A stretch of 64,000 bases of DNA from Fervidobacterium pennivorans DSM 9078 (GCF_000235405.2 NC_017095.1:1079501-1143500), one strand, 5' to 3'; counted from the stretch's first letter, positions 52,366-61,145 are shown. Notes: generated by a model from the letters alone, not told the origin. Program-made: numbers and translations.

Positions 52366-54060
52366 TTGAAAGGGAAAAAACTGCGCATTATGAGAATGAC
52401 ACACATAAAACTTGCCATTTTAACAACCTTGAGTTTGATCCTCTCGAGCTTCTTCTATTCCAGAAGAGTCACTCTGCTGCAAAACGCTATTGACACGGCT
52501 TTACAAAATAAAGGGCTGTCAGCCTTTCTGGGCAATGTCATACTGTTTCTTGGATTTCTCATACTGACGATCGCTTTCGACTTTATCGCCAGTTTCGTCT
52601 CTGCCGTTAACAAAGTGGGAATGTTCAGGAACCTGGTGGAGAGTCAGATAAAACTGATGCTCAACGCCGATACAAACGATTTGAAAAGAAAAAACACGGG
52701 TGAAATAATAACACGGGTATTCGATGACGGGTGGTATGTAATTGATATATACGCTCAGGCACTTCCGGAACTGATATCTCTATCTTTCAAAGTGGCTTTA
52801 CTTGTGGTTGCATTTTACCAGCTCAGCCCCTGGCTTCTTCTGATAGCACTGTTGCTATCTCCTATATACGGCTTCCCTATATCCACCTCCCGAAAAAAAA
52901 TAAAGGATTATCAACAAAAAGAACGTTCAAGCTTTGAAGAGTGCGTCAAGTTCATAAACGAGACTATGAGCGGAATCAACGTTATCAAAGCGTTTGAATC
53001 CAAGAATGTGTTCTATAAAGAATTTGGAAAGCGCTCAAACCTCTGGATGAGCGCCCTGAACAATCTGTTCAATGTGATAGCAAAGACAGAGAGTCTCTTC
53101 CCGTTTCTGAATGGTCTGCTTCCAATAACCGTTGTTACCTTGTCCTCCATTCTCGTTGCAAGAGGAAAGATAACGATCGGAAGTGCGATCTCCTTTTACT
53201 ATTTCGTAAGTGGCTTCTACGGCTCTGTAAGCGGTGTCTACAGCTCTGCTCTGGACTTCATAAGGTTGGGGATATACAGAAGACGTATCCAAGAGATTGC
53301 TCAACTCAATCCTGAAAAAGAAGGTAAAAAAGTGCTCAGAGACATCAAGGAAATACGTTTGCAAAATGTCTCTTTCAACTATCCTGATGGTAAAGAGATT
53401 CTCACTGACCTGAATCTCAGAATAAAACGGGGTGACAAAATCGCCATAGTAGGGGCTTCGGGGGTAGGAAAAAGCACTCTTGTTTCTCTGTTCAACCGTC
53501 TCCTCTCACCCACAAAGGGTAAAATCCTGATCAACAACATTCCCATCGAGGAGTTCTCTCTCTCCTCTCTCAGAAAAAGTATCATCCTTGTTCGATCAAA
53601 CGACATGCTCTTCGACACCTCAATAAGAAACAACATCACCTTCTTCGAACACTTCCCCAAAGAAGAGATAGAGAAAGTCCTCAAAATATGTGAGTGTGAT
53701 TTTGTGGAAAGGCTGGAAAACGGAATAGACACCCCTGTTGGAGAGAAAGGTGCAAAACTCTCAGATGGCCAGAGGCAGAGAATACTTCTTGCAGGAGCTC
53801 TTTTGAGAAAGCCAGAAGTGTTGATTCTGGATGAAGCCACCTCTGGCATAGACAGTGAAACAGAAGAGAGAATTCTTGAAAGAATCCTGAAAGAAATAAA
53901 CACCGTAATCATCATCTCCCACAGACTTTCTACAGTGAGGAAAGCAAGCAAGATCATTTTAATGAACGGCGGAAAGGTGGAAGCTGAAGGAACACATGAA
54001 GAACTCATGGAAAAATCTCCTCTCTACAGAAATATCGTGAAAAACCAGCTTGTGATGTAG
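52366..54060 (+). CDS. ABC exporter half-transporter, partner of the preceding gene
   Basis: A 564-aa protein with six membrane helices (~18-290, sequence unlike the first gene) and an ATPase domain almost identical to it: Walker A from residue 363, signature 'LSDGQRQR', Walker B 'VLILDEATSGID', H-loop 'ISHR', and the same Gln-to-Ser Q-loop change. In the region after the signature, 'LLAGALL' replaces 'LLARALL', losing a well-conserved Arg. TTG 52366 after GGAGGG is the likely start; ATG 52390 is possible. It lies 18 nt after the first gene. Confidence 0.9.
   Translation: MKGKKLRIMRMTHIKLAILTTLSLILSSFFYSRRVTLLQNAIDTALQNKGLSAFLGNVILFLGFLILTIAFDFIASFVSAVNKVGMFRNLVESQIKLMLNADTNDLKRKNTGEIITRVFDDGWYVIDIYAQALPELISLSFKVALLVVAFYQLSPWLLLIALLLSPIYGFPISTSRKKIKDYQQKERSSFEECVKFINETMSGINVIKAFESKNVFYKEFGKRSNLWMSALNNLFNVIAKTESLFPFLNGLLPITVVTLSSILVARGKITIGSAISFYYFVSGFYGSVSGVYSSALDFIRLGIYRRRIQEIAQLNPEKEGKKVLRDIKEIRLQNVSFNYPDGKEILTDLNLRIKRGDKIAIVGASGVGKSTLVSLFNRLLSPTKGKILINNIPIEEFSLSSLRKSIILVRSNDMLFDTSIRNNITFFEHFPKEEIEKVLKICECDFVERLENGIDTPVGEKGAKLSDGQRQRILLAGALLRKPEVLILDEATSGIDSETEERILERILKEINTVIIISHRLSTVRKASKIILMNGGKVEAEGTHEELMEKSPLYRNIVKNQLVM
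53421..53934 (+). repeat. 514-bp direct repeat, copy 2 (ATPase domain of second ABC gene)
   Basis: Pairs with 51705-52218 at an offset of 1716 bp, about 99% identical. Of the five differences I count, two change an amino acid (Tyr to Phe and Arg to Gly). Confidence 0.95.
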
Positions 54061-54122
54061 AGAGATTGCTTCAACATCTGAAAAACAAATGAATCATTCA
54101 ATTTGTTATAAACACATTCAAA

Positions 54123-54441
54123 ATCAGGAAGGAAGATAAACCCTGGGGCATCAAAAAGGTTCTTCGTTTTTATTCTCTCGTTTAAAGACGCTTTTCTGAT
54201 CCTTATAATAATAGGCGGATTTCTTGCAACGTCTTCTGCTATTTTCGATTACTTCATTCCTCTCATTGCGAGAGATATTATCGATGCGCTGACGGGCCTG
54301 GAATTGAAACTGGGCAAGATTTATCTTCTTGGTTCACTCTTTGGTCTCTCATTCACTCTGACGTACGTTGGAGATCAGAGCTATTTAAAAGCAAAGTACA
54401 GTGCTGGACTTACCCTTCTTAACCAAAAAACACCCCCTTGA
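54123..54441 (+). pseudogene. Broken third ABC exporter gene, N-terminal part only
   Basis: From ~54147 one frame reads as the first ~95 residues of an ABC exporter membrane domain ('DYFIPLIARDIIDALTG', 'GDQSYLKAKYSAGLTLL') and ends at TGA 54439. The likely N-terminus ('RKEDKPWGIKKVLRF', 54126-54170) is in another frame, so there is a frameshift, and the rest of the gene is absent. It follows the two intact ABC genes and marks the right edge of the island. Confidence 0.75.
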
Positions 54442-54477
54442 TGGTTTTACTCTACCACTTCGGGGGTGTCTTTTTTT
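54424..54477. terminator. Bidirectional terminator between the island and gyrB
   Basis: ACACCCCC (54430-54437) pairs with GGGGGTGT (54462-54469), with T-runs beyond both arms on the respective strands. It serves gyrB on the minus strand and may also stop transcripts leaving the island. Confidence 0.8.
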
Positions 54478-54530
54478 GTTTCATTTTTTGGTTTAGTGCA
54501 AAACCGTATGTTCGCTATTTTTTGAATACT

Positions 54531-56456
54531 TCACACATCCAAATCAACCAAGCTCAGTTGTCTTGCATGTCTCATTATGTATCCTCTGCGTTCTTCTGCA
54601 TCCTTCCCCATAAGGATTTCAAATAGATTGTCCGCTTCTTCCGCATCTTCTATCGTTATTCGAATTATCTTTCTGGTCTTTGGATTCATCGTTGTCTCCC
54701 AGAGTTGCTCTGGATTCATTTCTCCAAGACCTTTGTATCTTTGAATTTCATACCGTTTTCCGTTTATGCTCGCAAGTTTGGCTTTCAGTTCTTCATCAGA
54801 ATACAAGTAAACAGGCTTTTCTCCACTGACAGTGAGTTTGTAAAGTGGTGGCATTGCAACGTATATTCTTCCGTTTTCCAGTAATGGTCTCATGTACCTA
54901 TAAAAGAGCGCCAAAAGTAGTGTTCTTATATGTGCACCATCGACGTCAGCATCGGTCATTATTATTATCTTTCCATATCTCAACTTCGATTCGTCAAAAT
55001 TATCTCCGGTCCCAGTTCCTATAGCTGTGATGATATCTCTAATTTGTTCGTTTTTGAGAAGTTTTAGTTCATTGCTTTTCTCAACGTTAAGTATCTTTCC
55101 TCTCAATGGCAAGATTGCTTGGAAGTTCCTGTCTCTTGCCTGCTTAGCACTTCCACCTGCTGAGTCACCCTCAACAATGAAAAGTTCTGATTCTTCCAGG
55201 TTTTTGGTTATGCAGTCTGCAAGCTTTCCAGGCAATGTCGACGCGCCAAGACTACTCTTTCTTTTTACAGCCTCTCTCGCACGTTTTGCAGCCTCTCTTG
55301 CCTCACGTGTTTGCTGTGCCTTTTGGATTATAACCTTCAGCACAGACTCGTTAACTTCAAAGTAATCTGTTAGCTTGTCCCTAACAACTTTTGCGACGGC
55401 ATCTTGGACTTCTTCGTTACCAAGTTTGGATTTCGTCTGTCCTTCAAACTGAGGTGTTCCCATCATCAAGACTGCTATGACTGCTGTCATCCCTTCACGC
55501 AGGTCTTCACCTCTGAACGGTTCACCTTTTATCATATTTTTCTTCTTTCCAAGTTCGTTAACAACTCTTGTGAAAGCTGTTTTAAAACCTGTCACATGCG
55601 TTCCACCGTCGACAGTCTTTATGTTATTCACAAACGAGATAATTTCCTCAGTGTCACTATCCGTATACTGGAATGCTACTTGAACCTGGACATCCTGGAC
55701 ACTACCTTCTATGTAAACCACTTCGTGAAGCGTTTTCTCTCCCCTGTTTAAGTAGGATACAAATTCTTTCAATCCTCCTGAGTAGTGAAGGGTTCTATGG
55801 ATATTGTTTCTCTCGTCAATAAATTCAATTGTGACATTCGGATTTAGGAACGCCAAATCTCTAAGTCGTGTAAGTATCGTGTCTGAATCGAATTCAACGG
55901 TTGTGAATATAGTCTTATCCGGTTTGAATCGAACTATCGTTCCACGTTTCGTAGTTTCACCAATAACCTCTACTTCTGTTACTTTTTGACCTCGTGCGTA
56001 GCGTTGGCGGTAGATTTTACCATCTCTGTGAACTTCTACTTCCATCCATTCTGAAAGTGCGTTCACAACTGAAGCACCAACACCATGTAAACCTCCACTG
56101 ACTTTGTAGCTTTCTTTTGAGAATTTACCTCCAGCATGGAGTGTGGTCATTACAACTTCCAACGCACTCGTTCCTGTCTCGGGATGTATATCCACAGGTA
56201 TTCCTCGTCCGTTGTCTTCAACTTCAACAGAACCATCGGCCTTTATAGTCACTTTAATTTTGTCACAGTAACCTTGGATGGCTTCATCTATACTGTTATC
56301 AACAATTTCGTACACAAGATGGTGCAAACCTGTCTTCCCCGTAGACCCAATGTACATACCCGGTCTCTCGCGAACGGGCTCAAGACCTTTCAAAACCTTT
56401 ATATTTTGTGCAGTGTATTGATTTGTCATTTCTTCTTTGTTTACAACATTATCCAC
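54531..56456 (-). CDS. gyrB: DNA gyrase subunit B
   Basis: A 641-aa type II topoisomerase ATPase subunit. 'GLEPVRERPGMYIGSTG', 'VYEIVDNSIDEA', 'DNGRGIPVDIHPETG' and 'GGLHGVGASVVNALS' form the GHKL ATPase site; the Toprim domain has 'EGDSAGGSAKQARDR' and 'TDADVDGAHIRTLLL'. GTG 56456 follows GGAGGTG at a good distance; the TTG at 56471 lies before that site. It follows the DciA-like gene. Confidence 0.97.
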   Translation of the reverse strand: MDNVVNKEEMTNQYTAQNIKVLKGLEPVRERPGMYIGSTGKTGLHHLVYEIVDNSIDEAIQGYCDKIKVTIKADGSVEVEDNGRGIPVDIHPETGTSALEVVMTTLHAGGKFSKESYKVSGGLHGVGASVVNALSEWMEVEVHRDGKIYRQRYARGQKVTEVEVIGETTKRGTIVRFKPDKTIFTTVEFDSDTILTRLRDLAFLNPNVTIEFIDERNNIHRTLHYSGGLKEFVSYLNRGEKTLHEVVYIEGSVQDVQVQVAFQYTDSDTEEIISFVNNIKTVDGGTHVTGFKTAFTRVVNELGKKKNMIKGEPFRGEDLREGMTAVIAVLMMGTPQFEGQTKSKLGNEEVQDAVAKVVRDKLTDYFEVNESVLKVIIQKAQQTREAREAAKRAREAVKRKSSLGASTLPGKLADCITKNLEESELFIVEGDSAGGSAKQARDRNFQAILPLRGKILNVEKSNELKLLKNEQIRDIITAIGTGTGDNFDESKLRYGKIIIMTDADVDGAHIRTLLLALFYRYMRPLLENGRIYVAMPPLYKLTVSGEKPVYLYSDEELKAKLASINGKRYEIQRYKGLGEMNPEQLWETTMNPKTRKIIRITIEDAEEADNLFEILMGKDAEERRGYIMRHARQLSLVDLDV

Positions 56457-56486
56457 AATTGCCACCTCCAATTTAAAAAACTCTTC

Positions 56487-56777
56487 TTAACCCCTACGTT
56501 CAATTTCAATCTTCAAGTCTGAAATTGCCAGTCCTAAGTGCTGTTCTATCCTTTTTTTGACCTGACGTTTCATCTTCCTCAGTTCGTTAACCCACATTAT
56601 ATCGTCACACACAACCGTTACTATCCCTGAATCGAAGTTTTTGAAAGCGCAGTGTTTTGAAACTGCACTACCGAGTATCTGCGTAGTTCCATCCTCCAAT
56701 AAAGACATGATAAGCAACTTTCTAAAAAATTCGTTGCTCTTTGCTAAATCTTCAAATGCTTTTTTTAGAGTAAGCAT
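56487..56777 (-). CDS. DciA-like protein (DUF721)
   Basis: A 96-aa protein with the DUF721 pattern: 'VTVVCDDIMWVNELRKMKRQ' and 'IEQHLGLAISDLKIEI'. DUF721/DciA proteins load the replicative helicase DnaB in bacteria without DnaC and are frequently next to gyrB or recF, as here. It overlaps the aminotransferase gene by 13 nt. Confidence 0.8.
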   Translation of the reverse strand: MLTLKKAFEDLAKSNEFFRKLLIMSLLEDGTTQILGSAVSKHCAFKNFDSGIVTVVCDDIMWVNELRKMKRQVKKRIEQHLGLAISDLKIEIERRG

Positions 56778-57502
56778 TTTACATACTCCTCAAATTCTTT
56801 GGCAAGATTCTCAGAAAAGTTTGTACTAAGAGTTTTTAATGTGCCAATCTGATGAACAGGAACAATACCTCTACTTGTGTGTGTTAAGAAAACTTCATCA
56901 GCGTAAAAGATTTCAAATGGTTCAACGTATCTTTCTTCTACATTGTGACCTTTTTCTTTCAGAAATTTTATTACATACATACGTGTAATTCCGTCCAAAA
57001 TACCAGAATCCAACGAGGGCGTTACAATCTTATTGTTCTTTACTAAAAACACGTTACTAAATGTCCCTTCGCAAAGTTGTCCTTTACTGCCGAGTAAAAG
57101 TACGTCGTAATTATCGCCTTTTGTAAGTCTTGCAAGGTATATATCTGGTCTTCCTATGGATTTCAAATCTGGAGGAATACTACTCGCATCTGCCCGTCGG
57201 ACGGTTGTAAAATCTACTTTGACATAGTTAACTTCAAAACTCTCGGTAGATTCCTGAAGGACGTAACTGATTAATCTACCGTCGTATACGTATACTACCC
57301 TTATTCGTTCTGAAAGATTGTCGTATACTAATTTTTCAAACTCCTTATAAGTAGGAGGTTCTATCTTTAAATATCCCAATGATTTACAGAGTCTACGATA
57401 ATGTTCATCAATCGCAAACGGTTTTCCGTTGTAAGTTCTAAGAGTTTCGTAAACAGCTATTCCCCTTGTCAATGCTTCTAGAATTTCACTCGTTTGATGC
57501 AT
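56765..57502 (-). CDS. Class IV aminotransferase (branched-chain aminotransferase / aminodeoxychorismate lyase type)
   Basis: A 245-aa PLP fold-type IV protein. 'VYETLRTYNGKPFAIDEHYRRL' near the start, the region holding the PLP Lys near 'KGQLCEGTFSNVFLVKNN', 'TPSLDSGILDGITRMYVI' and 'EVFLTHTSRGIVPVHQIG' are conserved. Sequence alone does not decide between BCAT, PabC and D-amino acid transaminase; the short length favours PabC. ATG 57502 overlaps mtaB by 17 nt. Confidence 0.82.
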   Translation of the reverse strand: MHQTSEILEALTRGIAVYETLRTYNGKPFAIDEHYRRLCKSLGYLKIEPPTYKEFEKLVYDNLSERIRVVYVYDGRLISYVLQESTESFEVNYVKVDFTTVRRADASSIPPDLKSIGRPDIYLARLTKGDNYDVLLLGSKGQLCEGTFSNVFLVKNNKIVTPSLDSGILDGITRMYVIKFLKEKGHNVEERYVEPFEIFYADEVFLTHTSRGIVPVHQIGTLKTLSTNFSENLAKEFEEYVKCLL

Positions 57503-58784
57503 ACTTTTGAACAACTTTCGACACCACGCCTTCGTTTGTAACGGAACATATTTTTACTTTTGAAAATTCTCCCGTGACACCACCACTGCTTTCGTGGAGT
57601 AAGTAGTATTCGTCATATCCATAAGCAATTCCATTCTGCACACCTTCGACCAATACGATGGTTGTCTTACCTACAAGCTTCTTTCTATACTCGTATGCAA
57701 CATTATCTGCGTGCTTGATAAGAATCTCTGCACGCTCTTTCTTTACATTCCCTGGAATTTGGTTTTCAAAACGTGCAGCAGGTGTATTAGGCCTTTGCGA
57801 ATATCTAAAGGTATGTACTTTGCTGAACCCTACGGTTTTAACAAAATCTAAAGTTTCTTTGAATTCTTCATCTGTTTCTGCAGGAAAACCAACCATTATA
57901 TCAGTCGTGATCGAAAACAATGGGTCAAATTCTCTGAGTTTGAGAACTCGAGAGATAAAATCATCCGCCGTATAGTTTCTACCCATCCTTCGCAACACAC
58001 TCGTGCTTCCACTTTGAGCAGGGATATGCAAATGATTACAAATTCTCTCTTCTTGAGCAATAACTTCTATCAACTCATCTGTCAAATCCTCAGGATTTAT
58101 CGAGCTCAACCTAATTCTAAAATCTCCTTCAATCTTTGCAATCGTTCTGAGTAATTGTGCAAGATTTAAACCTAAATCTGCACCATATTTTCCCAAGTTT
58201 AAACCTGTTATTACTATTTCTCTGTGTTTTTTCCTAACAAGCTTTTCTATCTCTTTGACAACAACCTCCAACGGTTTGCTTCTAATCTTTGTACCTCTCA
58301 ACGAACGTATAACGCAGTATGTACATCCATTGTTACAACCATCTTCGACTTTCACAAAAGCCCGGGAACGCTCAGTTACGGAGTTTTCAACAATCTCGAA
58401 CGATATATCATCCTCTTCCCAGTAACGCGAGTTGAAGTAACCTCCTACTTTGTTTATGAAGCTTAGTATGCGCTTTTTCTCAAGATTTCCTAGTACTAGG
58501 TCTACGCCCAAATTTTTGTATTCCTCAGCCGTTCTGGGAATCTGAACATAGCAACCTGTGAGTATTATCTTAGCATCTGGATTGAGCTTTCTTAAATGCC
58601 GTATTGTTTGTCTAACTTTCCTCTCTGCTTCGCTCGTGACAGCGCAACTGTTGAGTATATAAACCTCTGCTCCTCTGTCTTCGCCATAAAGTACTACATA
58701 TCCCGCGTTTTCAAGGATTTCTATCATTAATTCACTTTCGTATTGATTAATCTTACAACCATGAGTAATTACAGAGACTCTCAT
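57486..58784 (-). CDS. mtaB: tRNA (t6A37) C2-methylthiotransferase MtaB
   Basis: A 432-aa radical SAM methylthiotransferase. The N-terminal cluster domain has 'THGCKINQYESE', 'LNSCAVTSEAERK' and 'TGCYVQ'; the radical SAM motif CxxxCxxC is in 'EDGCNNGCTYCVIR'. A C-terminal TRAM domain follows. It converts t6A37 to ms2t6A37, so it uses the product of TsaD encoded at 33884. ATG 58784 follows AGGAGTG; a TTG 24 nt upstream is unlikely. Confidence 0.92.
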   Translation of the reverse strand: MRVSVITHGCKINQYESELMIEILENAGYVVLYGEDRGAEVYILNSCAVTSEAERKVRQTIRHLRKLNPDAKIILTGCYVQIPRTAEEYKNLGVDLVLGNLEKKRILSFINKVGGYFNSRYWEEDDISFEIVENSVTERSRAFVKVEDGCNNGCTYCVIRSLRGTKIRSKPLEVVVKEIEKLVRKKHREIVITGLNLGKYGADLGLNLAQLLRTIAKIEGDFRIRLSSINPEDLTDELIEVIAQEERICNHLHIPAQSGSTSVLRRMGRNYTADDFISRVLKLREFDPLFSITTDIMVGFPAETDEEFKETLDFVKTVGFSKVHTFRYSQRPNTPAARFENQIPGNVKKERAEILIKHADNVAYEYRKKLVGKTTIVLVEGVQNGIAYGYDEYYLLHESSGGVTGEFSKVKICSVTNEGVVSKVVQKYASNE

Positions 58785-58821
58785 CAGTCTTTCATCACTC
58801 CTATTCAATCAAATACCTTTA

Positions 58822-59289
58822 TCAAACTTCTCCAGGTATTTCGATGTTTATAGCACTCTGCAAAATCGCGGCTCTTGTAACATAACCAAGCAATACGTTG
58901 TTCACATCAACAACAGGAATAATCCTATAGCCTTTCCTCATTATCATATCTGATACGTAAAGCAATGTATCGTTAGGTTTGACTGTGAATACGGGCTTTG
59001 TTGCGTATTTACCAATGGGCTCCTTGGCTATATTCTTCAAATTTTTTATGAATAAGTTCGTGTCTGGCAAAAATGCTGCTGTTTGAAGTAAATTAAAATA
59101 GCTTGGTAAACACGCCTTGATTATATCGTCTTCGCTTACAAATCCAACAACTTTCAAGTCCGTGTCTACAACGCACAGACCCGATAATCCTGTTTTGTTA
59201 AGTATTTCTATAACCTCTTCAACGGTGTCGTTTTCGAAAACGAATGTCAAATCGTAGGTCATAAAATCCTTAACCTTGAGATTCTGCAT
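58822..59289 (-). CDS. Protein with two CBS domains
   Basis: A 155-aa protein made of a CBS pair: 'LKVKDFMTYDLTFVFENDTV...LSGLCVVDTDLKV' split as two stretches, and 'YATKPVFTVKPNDTLLYV' with 'YRIIPVVDVNNVLLGYVTRA'. CBS pairs bind adenine nucleotides. There is no attached enzyme domain. It lies 1 nt after the PfkB kinase gene, so it may sense nucleotide state for that group of genes (inference). Confidence 0.88.
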   Translation of the reverse strand: MQNLKVKDFMTYDLTFVFENDTVEEVIEILNKTGLSGLCVVDTDLKVVGFVSEDDIIKACLPSYFNLLQTAAFLPDTNLFIKNLKNIAKEPIGKYATKPVFTVKPNDTLLYVSDMIMRKGYRIIPVVDVNNVLLGYVTRAAILQSAINIEIPGEV

Positions 59290-59290
59290 G

Positions 59291-60244
59291 TTACTCCACC
59301 CTCTCAGTTGTGACATGGGCTAGGAATTCTTCAATTTGACCTACTGACGGAGGTTCTTTACCCAAATAACTCGTCTTTGCAACAGCTGCCGCGTAACCAT
59401 ACCTTGCCATATCAAGGCAGCACTTATTTTGAAGATACGCATAGACCATGGCAGCAACAAACGTGTCTCCGCTACCAAGTAAGTATGAGTGGTCTATCTG
59501 AACTTTTGGTGAGAACTTCCAAACACCGTCCTCGTTCGCAACAAAATCATGTATCGTTTTGTAGGATAGTATAACCAGTTTTGCTCCTTGTTTAATAAGG
59601 TCTTTTGCCGCATTTATGTATTCTTGTTCAGTACTTAAAATATTTCCAAGAACCTTTTCACTTCTTCGCATGTCATATTTCAAAACGTCTGGAGACGTAA
59701 TTTTTATGGAATCGGTTATAATCTCATCGCGTGCCTCCCAAAAAACAAACTTATTGTATTTCTTCGCTATCTTTGTCAGCTCGCCGTAAATGCTGTTTGG
59801 TACACCTCTCGGAACACTACCTGAAATCACAACTACCTTTACCTTTTGTACCAGTACTTCATACCTTTTGATAAACTTTCTAACGTCTTCCTCAGTTACA
59901 GTCGGACCCTCTGAGTTTATCTCTGTTAGTGTATGGTTTACTGTATCCTCAATAGCTATATTCTCACGAGTTTCATCGTTTATTCTCAAAAAGCTTGTGG
60001 TTATAAGCGTATTTTTCTTCCGTAACTCAGAAAGTAATACATTACCAACGTATCCTCCGAGAAAACCTGTTGCAATAGAACTAACACCGTAATGCGACAA
60101 AATAACAGCAACATTAATTCCCTTTCCACCAGGGGTCATTGTATTTTTTTCATTTGGAACAACATTCAATTCATCGACTTTAAAATTGTCAATTACAAAT
60201 TCACGGTCTAACGCTGGGTTGAGACATACAGCCAAAACTTCCAT
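59291..60244 (-). CDS. PfkB family sugar kinase, 1-phosphofructokinase-like
   Basis: A 317-aa ribokinase-fold kinase. 'CLNPALDREFVIDNFKVDELN' and 'PGGKGINVAVILSHYG' are typical of the FruK/LacC group, and the catalytic loop is 'LLGSGDTFVAAMVYAYL'. Candidate substrates are fructose-1-P or tagatose-6-P. There is no fructose PTS gene nearby, so the in vivo substrate is open. Confidence 0.85.
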   Translation of the reverse strand: MEVLAVCLNPALDREFVIDNFKVDELNVVPNEKNTMTPGGKGINVAVILSHYGVSSIATGFLGGYVGNVLLSELRKKNTLITTSFLRINDETRENIAIEDTVNHTLTEINSEGPTVTEEDVRKFIKRYEVLVQKVKVVVISGSVPRGVPNSIYGELTKIAKKYNKFVFWEARDEIITDSIKITSPDVLKYDMRRSEKVLGNILSTEQEYINAAKDLIKQGAKLVILSYKTIHDFVANEDGVWKFSPKVQIDHSYLLGSGDTFVAAMVYAYLQNKCCLDMARYGYAAAVAKTSYLGKEPPSVGQIEEFLAHVTTERVE

Positions 60245-60247
60245 AAT

Positions 60248-60976
60248 TTATACCCCCAATACATATTCTTTGGGATCACCGTAGAACTTTACCTGACCGT
60301 TTTTCATAACAATTAGCACGTCACCTAAACCTATAAATCTTTTCAGTGTTCTTGTTGCCAATATTATAAGCTTGTACTCAGAAAGCCCTTTAAGCACTCT
60401 TGTAACCGATTCTACGTGCTCGTCATCAAGATGGTCAAGCAAACAATCGAGTATAAGAACTGAAGATTGTCTAAGAGTGGAGACAAAAAGAAGCAGTCCG
60501 ATCTTTTCAAGTACATACAAAGAAGAAAGAGGTGTTTTTTCGAATTTATAAAGAGCTTTCAACACTCCAAAATTATCAAGCTCACTAGCGTGGTCTTCTA
60601 TTTTGAATTTATAACTCGAGCCAAAAACCAACCTAATGAGTTCTTTGAAGTTGAGATAATCAAGCGATTCGAGAAAGTTTGTATCCAAGTAAGTAACTAT
60701 CTGCCTAACTTCTTTTTCATCCATTTGAAAGATGCTTTGGCCATCAAAATATACGTTCCCTGCGTATTCTATATTCGGATAAACTTCTTGGTTCAGCAGA
60801 GCAAAGCTTCTGAGGAACGCGGACTTACCGGAACCCCTAGGACCATACAAAACTGCAAATTGACCGGTATTGAGAGATACATTCACATTTTCAAATAGCA
60901 CACTGTCTTGCACTTTTGCACTAAATTTTTCACAGGTTAGATTTGTTATCTTACTTTGAGTCTTTCTTTTTCTCAT
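60248..60976 (-). CDS. Degenerate PstB-like ABC ATPase
   Basis: A 242-aa stand-alone ABC domain that resembles PstB ('FENVNVSL', 'LLNQEVYPNIEYAGNVYFDG'). Walker A is intact ('GPRGSGKSAFLR'). The Walker B catalytic Glu is Cys ('SVLILDCLLDHLD'), the H-loop His is Arg ('IILATRTLKR'), no LSGGQ-like signature is visible, and the Q-loop has no Gln ('VTYLDTNFL'). It probably binds but hardly hydrolyses ATP. No permease gene is adjacent. It overlaps the 51-aa gene upstream by 26 nt. Confidence 0.8.
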   Translation of the reverse strand: MRKRKTQSKITNLTCEKFSAKVQDSVLFENVNVSLNTGQFAVLYGPRGSGKSAFLRSFALLNQEVYPNIEYAGNVYFDGQSIFQMDEKEVRQIVTYLDTNFLESLDYLNFKELIRLVFGSSYKFKIEDHASELDNFGVLKALYKFEKTPLSSLYVLEKIGLLLFVSTLRQSSVLILDCLLDHLDDEHVESVTRVLKGLSEYKLIILATRTLKRFIGLGDVLIVMKNGQVKFYGDPKEYVLGV

Positions 60977-61106
60977 CCTTCTTCACCATGTCTTTTAATC
61001 TTTCTTCCAGTTCCGATTTTGCCTTCTCATCACCCAAGTTGGCAAGCTTTATCAATTCGTATTGAGAAAGTATTTTTTCTTTCTTTCTTCTAACAACCTT
61101 TTGCAC
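60951..61106 (-). CDS. Small lysine-rich helical protein
   Basis: A 51-aa reading frame from GTG 61106 with AAAGGAGTTG upstream and an extended -10 promoter before that. It is strongly charged and helical ('VVRRKKEKILSQYELIKLAN', 'SELEERLKDMVKKDEKK'). It overlaps the ABC ATPase start, which uses a ribosome site inside it. Likely a genuine small gene at the head of the ABC-pfkB-CBS transcript. No family recognised. Confidence 0.6.
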   Translation of the reverse strand: MQKVVRRKKEKILSQYELIKLANLGDEKAKSELEERLKDMVKKDEKKKDSK

Positions 61107-61145
61107 TTTATCAACTCCTTTTGATTAGTTTTTCTTTTCCTCTGT

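Noticed and set aside
53379-54008. Antisense open frame repeated opposite both ABC ATPase domains (also 51666-52199)
   Set aside because: The resemblance between the two antisense products comes only from the 514-bp DNA repeat; both are shadows.
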